Numbered from the stretch's first letter, positions 53,969 through 63,043 are shown. The stretch is 64,000 nt of DNA from Micromonospora trifolii (GCF_022229005.1 NZ_JAKKFD010000082.1:48456-112455); one strand, 5' to 3'. The notes: generated by a model not told the origin, from the sequence alone. Translations and numbers: made by a program.

Positions 53969-54625
53969 GTGCGTACCAGATCAGGACCGCGAGCGGCGGT
54001 GGCCGCGCTTGCCGCGGCGCTGGCGCTCGGCGTGGCCGGTTGCGTCCCGCAGGATGAGCCGACCACACCGCCGTCGAGCGACGGCGGCAACGCCGCTGAG
54101 CAGCTGAGCCAGCTCACCGTCGCCACCGCCGGCTCGATGAAGGGCTACAGCCGGGAGCGTTTCCCGCACTGGCGGGACACCGGCAAGAACTGCGATATCC
54201 GGGACAGCATCCTCCAGCGCGACGGCAAGGACGTGAAGCTGTCCGGCTGCAACGTGGTCGGTGGGCGCTGGGAGAGCGTGTACGACGGTCGCAGCTTCTC
54301 CGATCCCTCCGACGTGGACATCGACCACATGGTGCCGTTGGCCAACGCGTGGCGCTCGGGTGCCGACGAGTGGGACAACGCGAAGCGCGGCGATTTCGCC
54401 AACGACACCACCCGTCCGCAGCTTTTCGCGGTTTCCGCCTCGTCGAACCGGGCAAAGGGTGACCAGGACCCGTCCCAGTGGAAGCCGGCAAACCGGTCTT
54501 ACTGGTGCAAATACGCTCAGGACTGGGTGACGGTCAAGCACTACTGGAAGCTGACGGTGACCAGCGCCGAGAAGGCCGCCCTGACCGACATGTTGGAGGG
54601 CTGTTCAGTGGGAAGCGACTCGTGA
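53969..54625 (+). CDS. HNH-family nuclease lipoprotein (DUF1524)
   Basis: 218 residues. Lipoprotein signal with Cys25 (GVAGC) and a Pro/Ser linker. A DUF1524 HNH-like domain follows with the catalytic core DVDIDHMVPLANAWRSG (His at about 119), the Asn of FANDTTRPQLFAV, and SNRAKGDQDPSQW. An exported or surface nuclease of this type is common in actinomycetes and may take up phosphate from DNA or act on foreign DNA. GGAGAGG (53954-53960) lies 8 nt before the GTG at 53969. The stop overlaps the next start (GTGA). Confidence 0.85.
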   Translation: MRTRSGPRAAVAALAAALALGVAGCVPQDEPTTPPSSDGGNAAEQLSQLTVATAGSMKGYSRERFPHWRDTGKNCDIRDSILQRDGKDVKLSGCNVVGGRWESVYDGRSFSDPSDVDIDHMVPLANAWRSGADEWDNAKRGDFANDTTRPQLFAVSASSNRAKGDQDPSQWKPANRSYWCKYAQDWVTVKHYWKLTVTSAEKAALTDMLEGCSVGSDS

Positions 54626-54990
54626 CCGCCGCCGGGGAGAGCGGCCCGTCCGCCGCCGGCATGACCGCGGACGGCACCGCCGAGACTCCCGCCGCAGTGC
54701 CGGGTGCCGGCATGGTCGCGGATTCGGGTGGGGCGGCCGGCCCGCAGGCCCGCACCACCGACATCGTGCCCGGCCCCGGCGGTGTGATGACCGACGAGGT
54801 TGGCGTCGTCACCGGCGACCTGACGCTGCGCACCGAGTACGCCGACGGCACTGTCACCCTGCGGGTGCAGTACAAGGACGCTGACGAGTGGTACGCGGTG
54901 ACCGGCACGTCGGTCACGCTGGCCGACCCGGCTGGGCTGGACGCGGTGCACGGCGTCGCGGTGGGGCTGCTGAACCGCCCCGAGGGCTGA
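54622..54990 (+). CDS. Small protein coupled to the HNH gene
   Basis: 122 residues. The first 55 are low-complexity (Ala, Gly, Pro, Thr). The rest (about 60-120) is a compact beta-rich domain (TLRTEYADGTVTLRVQYKDA, DEWYAVTGTSVTLADPAGL) ending with VAVGLLNRPEG. No signal peptide, so it would stay in the cytoplasm. The GTG at 54622 overlaps the nuclease stop (GTGA); an ATG at 54661 is possible. Coupling could suggest an immunity or regulatory partner of the nuclease, but no known immunity family fits. That remains speculative. Confidence 0.6.
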   Translation: MTAAGESGPSAAGMTADGTAETPAAVPGAGMVADSGGAAGPQARTTDIVPGPGGVMTDEVGVVTGDLTLRTEYADGTVTLRVQYKDADEWYAVTGTSVTLADPAGLDAVHGVAVGLLNRPEG

Positions 54991-55014
54991 CGAGCGCCGG
55001 CACCGCGTCCAGTC

Positions 55015-56127
55015 TCAGACGTACGAGCCGGGTTCGGTGGGCGCGGAGACCACGCCCGGCGCGTCCCCCTCGCCCTCGGGTCGGACGATCTGCGCGCTGA
55101 CCCCGTGCGGGCGTAGCTCGCCGCTGGCGATCTGCTCCGCGAAGTGGCAGGCCACCCGGCTGGCGCCGATGTCCCGCAGTACCGGTCGCTCGTCGGCGCA
55201 GCGGGTGGGCTGCGCCCACGGGCAGCGGGTGTGGAAGCGGCAACCGGACGGCGGGTTGGCCGGCGACGGCAGGTCACCGGCGAGCAGGATCCGCTCCCGG
55301 CGGTCCTCCACGTCCGGGTCCGGCACCGGCACCGCCGACATCAGCGCCCGGGTGTACGGGTGCAGCGGCTCGGTGTAGAGCCTGTCGCTCGGCGCCTCTT
55401 CGACCAGCGCGCCCAGGTACATGACGCCGACAGTGTCGGAGATGTGCCGGACCACAGCGAGGTCGTGCGCGATCACCAGGTAGGTCAGCCCCAGACTGTC
55501 CTGGAGTTCGTCCAGCAGGTTGACCACCTGGGCCTGGATCGACACGTCGAGCGCCGAGACCGGCTCGTCGGCGACGATCAGCTCCGGCCCGAGCACCAGC
55601 GCCCGGGCGATGCCGATGCGCTGCCGCTGCCCGCCGGAGAACTCGTGCGGGTAACGCGACAACGCCCAGCGCGGCAACCCGACCGCGTCCAGGGTCTCGC
55701 CGATGATCCGCCGACGGTCGGTGCGGTCGGTGCCGATCCCGTGGGTCTGGAGGCCCTCGGTCAGGATCGACTCGACGTTCTGCCGAGGATCGAGGCTGGA
55801 CATCGGGTCCTGGAAGATCATCTGCATCCGGCGACGCATGCTGCGCAGCTTGCCCGACGGCAGCGTCGTCAGCTCGACGCCGTCGAAGCTGACCTCGCCA
55901 GCTGTCGGCGGGGTGAGCTGGAGCAGCGCCCGACCCAAGGTGGACTTGCCGCAGCCGGACTCACCCACCAGGCCGTACGTCTTGCCCCGCGCGATGCTCA
56001 GGTCGACCCCGTCGACGGCCTTCACCTGCCCGACCACCCGGTCGAAGAGCACCCCCCGCTTGATCGGGAAGTGCACCTTCAGATCGCGCACCTCGACGAG
56101 GATGTCGTTCTCGCTACGCTCGCTCAC
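55015..56127 (-). CDS. Peptide ABC transporter ATPase (DppF/OppF type)
   Basis: 370 residues: Walker A GESGCGKST, signature FSGGQRQRIGIARAL, Walker B LIVADEPVSALD and the C-terminal oligopeptide-transporter region with four cysteines (GCRFHTRCPWAQPTRC region) and a final extension. It energises peptide import with the other ATPase at 56124-57137. The GTG at 56127 has an AGGAGG site and overlaps the upstream stop (GTGA). Its first codons (VSERSEND) are made of a repeat-like GTGAGCGAGCGTAGCGAG element. Confidence 0.9.
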   Translation of the reverse strand: MSERSENDILVEVRDLKVHFPIKRGVLFDRVVGQVKAVDGVDLSIARGKTYGLVGESGCGKSTLGRALLQLTPPTAGEVSFDGVELTTLPSGKLRSMRRRMQMIFQDPMSSLDPRQNVESILTEGLQTHGIGTDRTDRRRIIGETLDAVGLPRWALSRYPHEFSGGQRQRIGIARALVLGPELIVADEPVSALDVSIQAQVVNLLDELQDSLGLTYLVIAHDLAVVRHISDTVGVMYLGALVEEAPSDRLYTEPLHPYTRALMSAVPVPDPDVEDRRERILLAGDLPSPANPPSGCRFHTRCPWAQPTRCADERPVLRDIGASRVACHFAEQIASGELRPHGVSAQIVRPEGEGDAPGVVSAPTEPGSYV

Positions 56128-57137
56128 GCTGTTTCCTCCTCGCGCGGGGCGGGCACCATGCCCGGCAGCGGCTCCGGGTTGACGCACCGGTAGCTCCGTC
56201 CGTCGTGCGCGTGCACCAACTCCGGCGGCTCACCCACGCACTCGTCGATCCGGCGGGCGCAGCGCGGGGCGAAGGCGCAACCGTCCGGCCAGGGCAGCAG
56301 GTCGCGGACCGAACCGGGGATCGGGTTGAGCTTCTCGCCCCGCCCGGCGTCCAGGCGCGGCACCGAGCCGAGCAGACCCACCGTGTACGGGTGACGCGGC
56401 TGGCGGAACAGCGGACGACGTCGGGCCGTCTCCACCACCCGGCCGCCGTAGAGCACGTTGACGGTGTCGACCATGCCGGCCACCACGCCCAGATCGTGCG
56501 TGATCATCAACAGTGCGGTGCCGGAGTCCCGGACCAGCTCCTTGAGCAGCTCCAGGATCTGGGCCTGAATGGTGACGTCCAGCGCTGTGGTCGGCTCGTC
56601 GGCGATCAGCAGCCGAGGCTGACAGGCCACCGCCATCGCGATGAGCGCACGCTGGCGCATCCCACCGGAGAGCTGGTGCGGGTACTCCTTGAGCCGCCGC
56701 TTCGGGTCGGGAATGCCGACCCGGTCCAGCAGCGCCGCGGCCTCCTTCGCAGCGGCCTCGCCCTTCATCCCCCGGTGCCTGGTGAGCACCTCGGTCACCT
56801 GCAACCCGATCGGGATCACCGGGTTCAACGAGGAGAGCGGGTCCTGGAAGATCATCGCGATGTCCCGGCCCCGGATGTCCCGCCGCGACCGGTCGTCGAG
56901 CTGGAGCAGGTCGGTGCCGTCGAAGACGGCCTTCCCGCCGACGCGCAGACCGGGCTGCTTGGGCAACAGGCCCATGATCGCGAGCGAGGTGACGCTCTTG
57001 CCGCAGCCGGACTCGCCGACCAGGCCGACCACCTCACCGGCGTCGACCGAGAAGGACACCCCGTCGACCGCGTGCACGGCCCGCTGACCGCGGCGGGCGA
57101 ACGTGACGGAGAGATCTTCAACTTCGAGCAGTGCCAT
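56124..57137 (-). CDS. Peptide ABC transporter ATPase (DppD/OppD type)
   Basis: 337 residues with Walker A GESGCGKSVTSLA, signature LSGGMRQRALIAMAV, Walker B LLIADEPTTALD and the C-terminal CAFAPRCARRIDEC region with paired cysteines. It pairs with the DppF-type ATPase. It starts 7 bp downstream of the permease gene's end, and overlaps the next gene (GTGA). The family is not in doubt; the exact substrate (di-, tri- or oligopeptides) is. Confidence 0.9.
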   Translation of the reverse strand: MALLEVEDLSVTFARRGQRAVHAVDGVSFSVDAGEVVGLVGESGCGKSVTSLAIMGLLPKQPGLRVGGKAVFDGTDLLQLDDRSRRDIRGRDIAMIFQDPLSSLNPVIPIGLQVTEVLTRHRGMKGEAAAKEAAALLDRVGIPDPKRRLKEYPHQLSGGMRQRALIAMAVACQPRLLIADEPTTALDVTIQAQILELLKELVRDSGTALLMITHDLGVVAGMVDTVNVLYGGRVVETARRRPLFRQPRHPYTVGLLGSVPRLDAGRGEKLNPIPGSVRDLLPWPDGCAFAPRCARRIDECVGEPPELVHAHDGRSYRCVNPEPLPGMVPAPREEETA

Positions 57138-57144
57138 TACGGGC

Positions 57145-58107
57145 CTACTTCCGCAGCTTCGGGTCGAGGGCCTCACGCATCGCCTCACCCAGCAGGGTGA
57201 AGCCGAGCGCGGTGATGATGATCGCGACCGCCGGGTAGATCGCCAGTGACGGCCGGATGCCGAGGTACTGCTGCGCGTCGGCGAGCATGACCCCCCACTC
57301 CGGCACCGCGGTGTCCGGGTTGCCGAGGCCGAGGAAGGAGAGCGCCGCAGCCTCGATGATCGCGGTGGCCAGGGTCAGCGTGGCCTGCACGATCACCGGG
57401 GCGAGCGAGTTCGGCACCACGTGGGTCAGCGCGATCTTCGACTTCTTCACGCCGAGCGAGGTCGCCGCCAGCACGTAGTCACTGTTGGCCTGGGAGATCA
57501 TCGAGCCGCGCAGCAGCCGGGCGAACACCGGCACCGAGACCACGCCGACCGCGATCATCACAGTGGTCAGGCTGGCCCCGAGCAGGGCGGCGATGCTCAC
57601 CGCCAGCAGCAGGCTCGGCATCGCCAGCAGCATGTCGATGAAGCGCATCAGGGTGGTGTCGATCCACCGCCCCCACCGTCCACCGAGACCGGCTGCGGCG
57701 CCGGAGACGCCACCGATCAGCGCGCCGATCGCCAGACCGATCAGGGTGGAGACCACGCCGACCAGCAGGGTCTGGCGGGCACCCACGATCATCCGGCTGA
57801 ACTCGTCCCGACCCTGGTGGTCGTAACCGAACCAGTGGTCGCCGTTCGGGCCGGGAATGGTACCCGGCTTGATCAGCCCCTCCCGGATGCCGATCGTGTC
57901 CGTCGCCGCGTACGGCACGAGGAACGGGCCGACCACAGCGACCAGCACGAAGAGCGCCAGGATGACGGCGCCGACGATCGCAGCAGGGTTACCGCGCAGT
58001 CGGCGGAACGCCTCCTGCCAGAGGCTGACGCCCCGCTCGTCGTCACGGGCGGCCAGCTCGGAGAGCCGGTCGATCTTTTCGCGCTTCTTGCCTGGGCTGA
58101 GTGTCAT
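57145..58107 (-). CDS. Peptide ABC transporter permease (DppC type)
   Basis: 320 residues with a 45-residue cytoplasmic start, then six helices, the first around AAIVGAVILALFVLVAVVGP. Helix 1 is followed by the OppC-typical extracellular loop with HWFGYDHQGRDEFSRMI. The inner-membrane EAA-type loop that contacts the ATPase is in LAATSLGVKKSKIALTHVVP. Starts inside the stop of the DppB gene (ATGA). Confidence 0.9.
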   Translation of the reverse strand: MTLSPGKKREKIDRLSELAARDDERGVSLWQEAFRRLRGNPAAIVGAVILALFVLVAVVGPFLVPYAATDTIGIREGLIKPGTIPGPNGDHWFGYDHQGRDEFSRMIVGARQTLLVGVVSTLIGLAIGALIGGVSGAAAGLGGRWGRWIDTTLMRFIDMLLAMPSLLLAVSIAALLGASLTTVMIAVGVVSVPVFARLLRGSMISQANSDYVLAATSLGVKKSKIALTHVVPNSLAPVIVQATLTLATAIIEAAALSFLGLGNPDTAVPEWGVMLADAQQYLGIRPSLAIYPAVAIIITALGFTLLGEAMREALDPKLRK

Positions 58108-59108
58108 CGCACCCTCACCCTCGGGTCGATGAAGCTGTAGGAGAGATCGACCAGGAGGTTCACCAGCACGTACACCACCGCGATGATCAGGATGAAGCCC
58201 ATCAGCACCGGATAGTCGCGTTGGCCGATGGCCTCGGCGACGAACGCTCCGATGCCGCTGAAGGCGAAGACGGTCTCGGTCAGCACCGCGCCGGAGAGCA
58301 GCCCGCCCGCGAGCAGACCGATCGAGGTGGCGACCGGCAGCATGGCGTTGCGCAGGACGTGCCGGCGACGAACCGTCTGCTCGGTCAGGCCCTTCGCCTC
58401 GGCGGTCCGCACGAAGTCCTCGTTCAGCACCTCCAGCACGCTCGCCCGGGTGATCCGGACGATGATCGCCAGCGGGATGCTGGCCAGCGCGATGCTGGGC
58501 AACACCAGATGCCAGAGGGCGTCTGCGGCGGCGTCCCACTCACGGGTCATCAACCCGTCGAGGACGAAGAAGTTGGTGACCCGGGTCGCCCCGAGGGTCG
58601 GGTCCTGCCGGCCGCTGGACGGGAACCAGTGCAGGTTCTCCGAGAAGATCGCTTTGAGCACGTAGCCCAGGAAGAAGACCGGGATGCAGATGCCGATCAG
58701 CGAGCCGCCCACTGACGCGTGGTCCAGGAAACGGCCGCGACGACGGGCGGCCAGGTAGCCCAGCGGGATGCCGACGCCGATGGCGATGATCATCGCGGTG
58801 ATGGTCAGCTCGACGGTGCCGGGGAAACGCTCGATGAACTCCGTGGTGACCGCCCGCTTGGTGGAGGTCGAGGTGCCCAGGTCGAGCTTGATCATCCGCC
58901 GTACGAAGCGGCCGTACTGCACGAGGATGGGCTCGTCGAGCCCCATGTTGCGGCGGATCGCGGCCCGCATCTCGGGTGTGCCGCGCTCGCCGAGAATGGC
59001 GGTCTCGGGGCCGCCGGGAAGTCGGCGGAGCCAGATGAAGAGCAGGAGGGAGAGCCCGAACAGCGTGGGTATCAGCTGAAGCAGGCGCCTGACGATGAAC
59101 CGGAACAC
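58104..59108 (-). CDS. Peptide ABC transporter permease (DppB type)
   Basis: 334 residues: N-terminal helix FIVRRLLQLIPTLFGLSLLL and a long extracellular loop, then helices 2-6 with the EAA motif VRTAEAKGLTEQTVRRRHV. It forms the peptide channel with the DppC-type permease. 85 bp separate it from the dppA gene, and a strong hairpin lies in that gap. Confidence 0.9.
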   Translation of the reverse strand: MFRFIVRRLLQLIPTLFGLSLLLFIWLRRLPGGPETAILGERGTPEMRAAIRRNMGLDEPILVQYGRFVRRMIKLDLGTSTSTKRAVTTEFIERFPGTVELTITAMIIAIGVGIPLGYLAARRRGRFLDHASVGGSLIGICIPVFFLGYVLKAIFSENLHWFPSSGRQDPTLGATRVTNFFVLDGLMTREWDAAADALWHLVLPSIALASIPLAIIVRITRASVLEVLNEDFVRTAEAKGLTEQTVRRRHVLRNAMLPVATSIGLLAGGLLSGAVLTETVFAFSGIGAFVAEAIGQRDYPVLMGFILIIAVVYVLVNLLVDLSYSFIDPRVRVR

Positions 59109-59135
59109 GGCGGCCTCGAAGGGGTGCGGAGGGTT

Positions 59136-59168
59136 GCGGGCGGGCGCTGTGCGACAGCGCCCGCCCGC
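59136..59168 (-). terminator. Intercistronic hairpin between dppA and dppB
   Basis: Perfect 14-bp stem GCGGGCGGGCGCTG / CAGCGCCCGCCCGC with loop TGCGA. In a transporter operon a hairpin here usually stabilises the upstream message or partly ends transcription, giving more binding protein than permease. Confidence 0.7.
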
Positions 59169-59193
59169 GTTCCTTGCTGCGTCAGATCAGGAC

Positions 59194-60855
59194 TTACTTG
59201 AACTCGGCGGTCGCGTACCGCTCGTCGGTGAGCGGGCTCGCCTTGACGCCGGTCACGTCCTTGCCGAACACGATCGCCGGCGGCGAGTGCGAGATCGGCA
59301 CACCGGGCAGGAAGTCCATCACGGACTTGTTCAGGGCCTTGTACTTCTCGGTCCGGGCCGCGATGTCGGCGGTGCCGTCCGCGTCCTTGAACTGGTCGAA
59401 CAGGGCCTTGTTGTTGAAGCCCCACTCGTCCTTCGGCCGGTCGAAGAAGGTGCCGATGAAGTTGTAGGCGTCACCGTAGTCACCGGTCCAGCCCAGGAAG
59501 TGGATGTCGTGCTTGCTACCCGAGGTGGTGGCGTTCAGGTAGTCCGGGCTCCACTTCAGCGGGATGGCCTCGACGGTGATGCCAACGGCCTTCAGGTCAG
59601 CCGAGAGCAACTCGAAGATGTCCTTCGGGTTCGGCATGTACGGCCGGGTGACCTCGGTCGGGTAGTGGAACTTCAGCGTCAGGTTCGACGCGCCGGCCTC
59701 GGCCAGTAGCGCCTTCGCCTTGGCCGGGTCGTAGGTGTACTTCGTGACGTCACCGTTCCAGCCCTCGACGGTGTCCGGCATGAAGTTGTCGGCGACCTTG
59801 GCACCCGGCGGCAGCTTGGAGGTGACCAGCTGCTGACGGTTCAGGGCGTACGCGATGGCCTGCCGGACACGAATGTCGGCGAGCTTCGGGTTGCCCTTCT
59901 GGTTCATCGCCAGGTAGAGCACGTTGAACGCCGGGCGCGTGAGCATGTTGAAGCCCTCGCTCTTCAGCGGCTCGACGTCCGCCGGGCCAACCAGGTCGTA
60001 GCCCTGGATGTCACCGGAGCGCAGCGCCTGCTTACGGGCGTTCTCATCCGAGATCGTCTTGAAGATGAGGGTCTTCAGCTTGGCCTTGGCGCCCGAGTAG
60101 TCCTCGTTGCGCTCCAGGGTCAGCGTCTTGTTGGCGACGTCCCAGGTCTTGAACTTGAACGGGCCGGTGCCGGTCGGGTGCTCCGTCGCGTACGCCGGGT
60201 ACTTGATGTCCTCGGCGGTACCCGCGACGTTGCTCGCGTCGAACTCCTGCAGCGCCTTCGGGCTGTGGATGGAGAACGAGGGGAGCATCAGCGCGGCCGG
60301 GATCTTGCTGGAGACCCGGGTGAAGGACAGGTCCACAGTGGTGGCGTCCTTGGCGGCGCAGGACTTGAAGAGACTCGGCGGGAGATCCGCGTTCTCGTTC
60401 TTGGCGAAGCCGCCCATGACGTCCTGCCAGTACGCGGTCACGTCCGGGCTCTGCATGAGGCCCTTGGCGTTGTACCAGCGGTTGAAGTTGACGCAGACGG
60501 CCTCGGCGTTGAAGTCGGTGCCGTCATGGAACTTCACGCCCGAGCGGAGCTTGAAGGTCCAGGTGGTGCCGGCGGCGTCCGGGGTCCAGGACTCGGCCAG
60601 GCCGGGGGTGACCTTCGTGCCACCCTCCTCCGGTCGGACCAGGGTCTCGAAGACCTGACGCGCCACGCGCAGCGACTCACCGTCGCTGGCGAAGCTGGGG
60701 TCGAGCACCTTCGGGTCTCCGGCGACGCCGAAGACGAGGGTGTCCTTCTTGCTACCGCCGGATTTGTCGTCGCGGTTGCTCTCGGCGCAGCCTGCTACCG
60801 CGAGGGCCGCGACCGCGATGGCCGCGATCGCGACCTTCGGCCTGGGTGCACGCAT
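59194..60855 (-). CDS. Peptide ABC transporter substrate-binding lipoprotein (DppA type)
   Basis: 553 residues. Lipoprotein signal with Cys23 (VAGC) and a family 5 extracytoplasmic binding fold (SBP_bac_5): LRVARQVFETLVRPEEGG, TWTFKLRSGVKFHDGTDF and RVRQAIAYALNRQQL. It captures peptides (or related solutes such as nickel or glycosides) outside the membrane. First gene of a complete dppABCDF operon. The ATG has a GAGGTG site about 8 nt upstream. Confidence 0.9.
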   Translation of the reverse strand: MRAPRPKVAIAAIAVAALAVAGCAESNRDDKSGGSKKDTLVFGVAGDPKVLDPSFASDGESLRVARQVFETLVRPEEGGTKVTPGLAESWTPDAAGTTWTFKLRSGVKFHDGTDFNAEAVCVNFNRWYNAKGLMQSPDVTAYWQDVMGGFAKNENADLPPSLFKSCAAKDATTVDLSFTRVSSKIPAALMLPSFSIHSPKALQEFDASNVAGTAEDIKYPAYATEHPTGTGPFKFKTWDVANKTLTLERNEDYSGAKAKLKTLIFKTISDENARKQALRSGDIQGYDLVGPADVEPLKSEGFNMLTRPAFNVLYLAMNQKGNPKLADIRVRQAIAYALNRQQLVTSKLPPGAKVADNFMPDTVEGWNGDVTKYTYDPAKAKALLAEAGASNLTLKFHYPTEVTRPYMPNPKDIFELLSADLKAVGITVEAIPLKWSPDYLNATTSGSKHDIHFLGWTGDYGDAYNFIGTFFDRPKDEWGFNNKALFDQFKDADGTADIAARTEKYKALNKSVMDFLPGVPISHSPPAIVFGKDVTGVKASPLTDERYATAEFK

Positions 60856-61119
60856 GTGTGCTTCACCTCGTCCTTGGGGGTACGGACAACGTGGTGACAG
60901 GGGTCACCGATGGCGGTGACCATAGCTCCCGAGGCGACCACCCGGAAACCGCTGAGTGGACGGTTGGTATCGGATCGTGCCTCAACCGCCGCTTGACATT
61001 CGATTCGTAGGTAAACAGCGGCAAAAACCGATCAATCAGCACCCGCGATGCCAAACTGTTACGTCGAACAGCCCCGATGAGGGCACAGGTGTCAGATCAT
61101 TTCCGGGCAGACACGCAGC
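60856..61119. promoter_or_regulatory. Upstream region of the dpp operon
   Basis: With the adjoining hairpin it forms the 316-bp space before recR's end. It must hold the dpp promoter; on the minus strand TATGGT near 60923 is a possible -10 box. AT-rich patches near 60995-61030 (TTGACATTCGATTCG) are prominent, but no clear operator is seen. Confidence 0.35.
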
Positions 61120-61152
61120 GGTGGCCGGCACCCGACCCGGGTGCCGGCCACC
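61120..61152 (-). terminator. Terminator after recR
   Basis: Perfect 14-bp stem GGTGGCCGGCACCC / GGGTGCCGGCCACC with a 5-nt loop, 20 nt past the recR stop. Confidence 0.85.
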
Positions 61153-61171
61153 GGCCGTATACGTCAGGGGA

Positions 61172-61765
61172 TCAGACCGCGCGGCGCCCCTCGAAGGCCC
61201 GACCAAGGGTGATCTCGTCGGCGTACTCCAGGTCGCCGCCGACCGGTAGCCCGCTGGCCAGCCGGGTCACCGAGATGCCCATCGGCTTCACCATCAACGC
61301 CAGGTAGGTGGCCGTCGCCTCGCCCTCGGTGTTCGGATCCGTGGCCAGGATCAGCTCCCGCACTCCGCCGCCGCCGAGCCGGATCATCAGCTCCCGGATG
61401 CGCAGATTGTCCGGGCCGATGCCCTCCAGCGGATTGATCGCGCCACCCAGCACGTGGTAGCGACCGCGGAACTCACCCGTCCGCTCGATGGCCACCACGT
61501 CCTTGGGCTCCTCCACCACGCACAGCACGTCCTCGGTGCGGCGCGGGTCGCGGCAGATCCGGCACTGCTCGGACTCGGCCACGTTGTAGCAGGTCGTGCA
61601 GAACCGCACCAGCTCCTTGACCTTGCGCAGCGCGCCGGCCAGCCGGTTGACGTCAGCCGGATCCGCCGAGAGGACGTGGAACGCGATCCGCTGAGCGCTC
61701 TTCGGACCCACGCCCGGCAGCCGACCCAGCTCGTCGATCAGATCCTGGATGGCACCTTCGTACAT
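61172..61765 (-). CDS. recR: Recombination protein RecR
   Basis: 197 residues, normal RecR length. HhH motif LPGVGPKSAQRIAFH, a C4 zinc finger (Cys56, Cys59, Cys68, Cys71), a Toprim domain with VVEEPKDVVAIE and ATDPNTEGEATATYL, and the Walker-B-like C-terminus RLASGLPVGGDLEYAD. With RecF/RecO it loads RecA at gaps. It lies 8 bp downstream of ybaB, the standard pairing. Confidence 0.96.
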   Translation of the reverse strand: MYEGAIQDLIDELGRLPGVGPKSAQRIAFHVLSADPADVNRLAGALRKVKELVRFCTTCYNVAESEQCRICRDPRRTEDVLCVVEEPKDVVAIERTGEFRGRYHVLGGAINPLEGIGPDNLRIRELMIRLGGGGVRELILATDPNTEGEATATYLALMVKPMGISVTRLASGLPVGGDLEYADEITLGRAFEGRRAV

Positions 61766-61773
61766 CTGCCGGC

Positions 61774-62106
61774 TCAGAAACCGGGCAGGCCGAGGCCGCC
61801 CATGCCGCCGGCGACCGGGCCCATCTTGCGCTCGGTCAACTCCCGGGCCGCCTCGGCGGCGTTGTGCACGGCCGCGACGACCAGATCCTCCAGCGTCTCC
61901 ACGTCGTCCGGGTCGACGGCCTTCGGGTCGATCTTGATGGCCTTGAGCTCACCGGAGCCGGAGACGGTCGCGGTGACCAACCCGCCGCCGGCGGTGCCGG
62001 TCAGCTCGGCCTCGGCCAGCTCGGCCTGGGCGGCGGCGATCTGCTGCTGCATCTTCTGCGCCTGCTTCAGCATCTGCTGCATGTTCGGCTGTCCACCTGG
62101 GCGCAC
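61774..62106 (-). CDS. YbaB/EbfC nucleoid-associated protein
   Basis: 110 residues: a helical N-terminus (MQQMLKQAQKMQQQIAAAQ), a beta sheet with GGGLVTATVSGSGELKAIKIDP and a C-terminal helix plus Gly-rich tail. It binds DNA as a dimer. The GTG at 62106 has an AGGAG site 8 nt upstream; an ATG eight codons later is an alternative. Forms the conserved ybaB-recR operon that normally follows dnaX. Here a DUF998 gene on the opposite strand lies between them. Confidence 0.93.
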   Translation of the reverse strand: MRPGGQPNMQQMLKQAQKMQQQIAAAQAELAEAELTGTAGGGLVTATVSGSGELKAIKIDPKAVDPDDVETLEDLVVAAVHNAAEAARELTERKMGPVAGGMGGLGLPGF

Positions 62107-62283
62107 GGGATGGCTCCTTCTCGCACTCGTCTGCTCGACCGCCGCTCAGCCTATCCGCTGGGACCGACCTCGCCCCGCCCGGTGCGTCCGCCCACGCCGA
62201 GCCTCCGGGTACGGCTAGCCCTACCCCGAACCGGCCATCTGCTGGTAGTGCGCCCACAGCCGTCGCACTGGTCTGCTCGTGGC

Positions 62284-62955
62284 ATGAATCTCAACCGCAC
62301 CGGCCGGGTCGGCGCACTGTGCTGGCTCGCGGCCGCGCCCATCTTCCTCGTCGCCAGCCTGATCAGCGGGCTGCGGTGGCGCGAGCCCACCTACAGCTGG
62401 GCCACCCACAACATCAGCGACCTCGGCAACGCCCACTGCGGCATCTGGGACACCACCCGCCCCCGCCACGTCTGCTCGCCGTGGCACCCACTGATGAACA
62501 CCGCGACACTGGCCACCGCCGTACTGCTCGCCGTCGGGCTCCTGCTGACCTGGCGCATCCTCGGCCGCGGCCCGGTGGTGCGGACGGCCCAGACACTCCT
62601 GCTGCTGGCCACCGGCGGATACGCCCTCGTGGCCCTCTACCCGGCCGACATCGACGAGAACCTGCACGTCCTCGGCGCATTCCTGATCATGGGATTGGGC
62701 AACATCGGCCTGCTCCTGGCCGGCTTCGCACCACGCACCACGACGCTGGGCCGGTGGCGACGGCTCACCCTCACCGCCGGGCTGATAGCGCTGACCGGAA
62801 CAACACTCTTCGCCGCCCAACAGGGCCTGGGCATCGGGGTAGGCGGCATGGAACGAGTGGCGGTACTCCCGTTCCCCCTCTGGGCCTGCGCCCTGGGCGT
62901 CCTGCTGGCCGAACCCCCTCCCCTGCGCGATCTTGCACTTCCTGCCTCGACATAA
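62284..62955 (+). CDS. DUF998 membrane protein
   Basis: 223 residues with six hydrophobic segments (about 8-28, 58-78 and four more to 215). The HNISDLGN motif after the first helix is the DUF998 mark. Function unknown. It sits on the opposite strand between dnaX and ybaB, splitting the usual dnaX-ybaB-recR order. Its last codons (RDLALPAST) and stop lie within the left half of a GATCTTGC palindrome, so the repeat has replaced the original 3' end. Confidence 0.8.
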   Translation: MNLNRTGRVGALCWLAAAPIFLVASLISGLRWREPTYSWATHNISDLGNAHCGIWDTTRPRHVCSPWHPLMNTATLATAVLLAVGLLLTWRILGRGPVVRTAQTLLLLATGGYALVALYPADIDENLHVLGAFLIMGLGNIGLLLAGFAPRTTTLGRWRRLTLTAGLIALTGTTLFAAQQGLGIGVGGMERVAVLPFPLWACALGVLLAEPPPLRDLALPAST

Positions 62956-62998
62956 AGGGGCATTCTCCGCAAGACGGCGACCACAACTGCAAGATCGC
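62927..62998. repeat. GATCTTGC-type palindrome, copy 3
   Basis: Perfect 11-bp arms GCGATCTTGCA (62927-62937) and TGCAAGATCGC (62988-62998). It overlaps the 3' end of the DUF998 gene and faces the dnaX stop. A short GCCGA tandem repeat (62999-63020) follows. Confidence 0.75.
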
Positions 62999-63043
62999 CG
63001 AGCCGAGCCGAGCCGAGCCGGGCGGGGCTGGGGTGGGGTGGGG

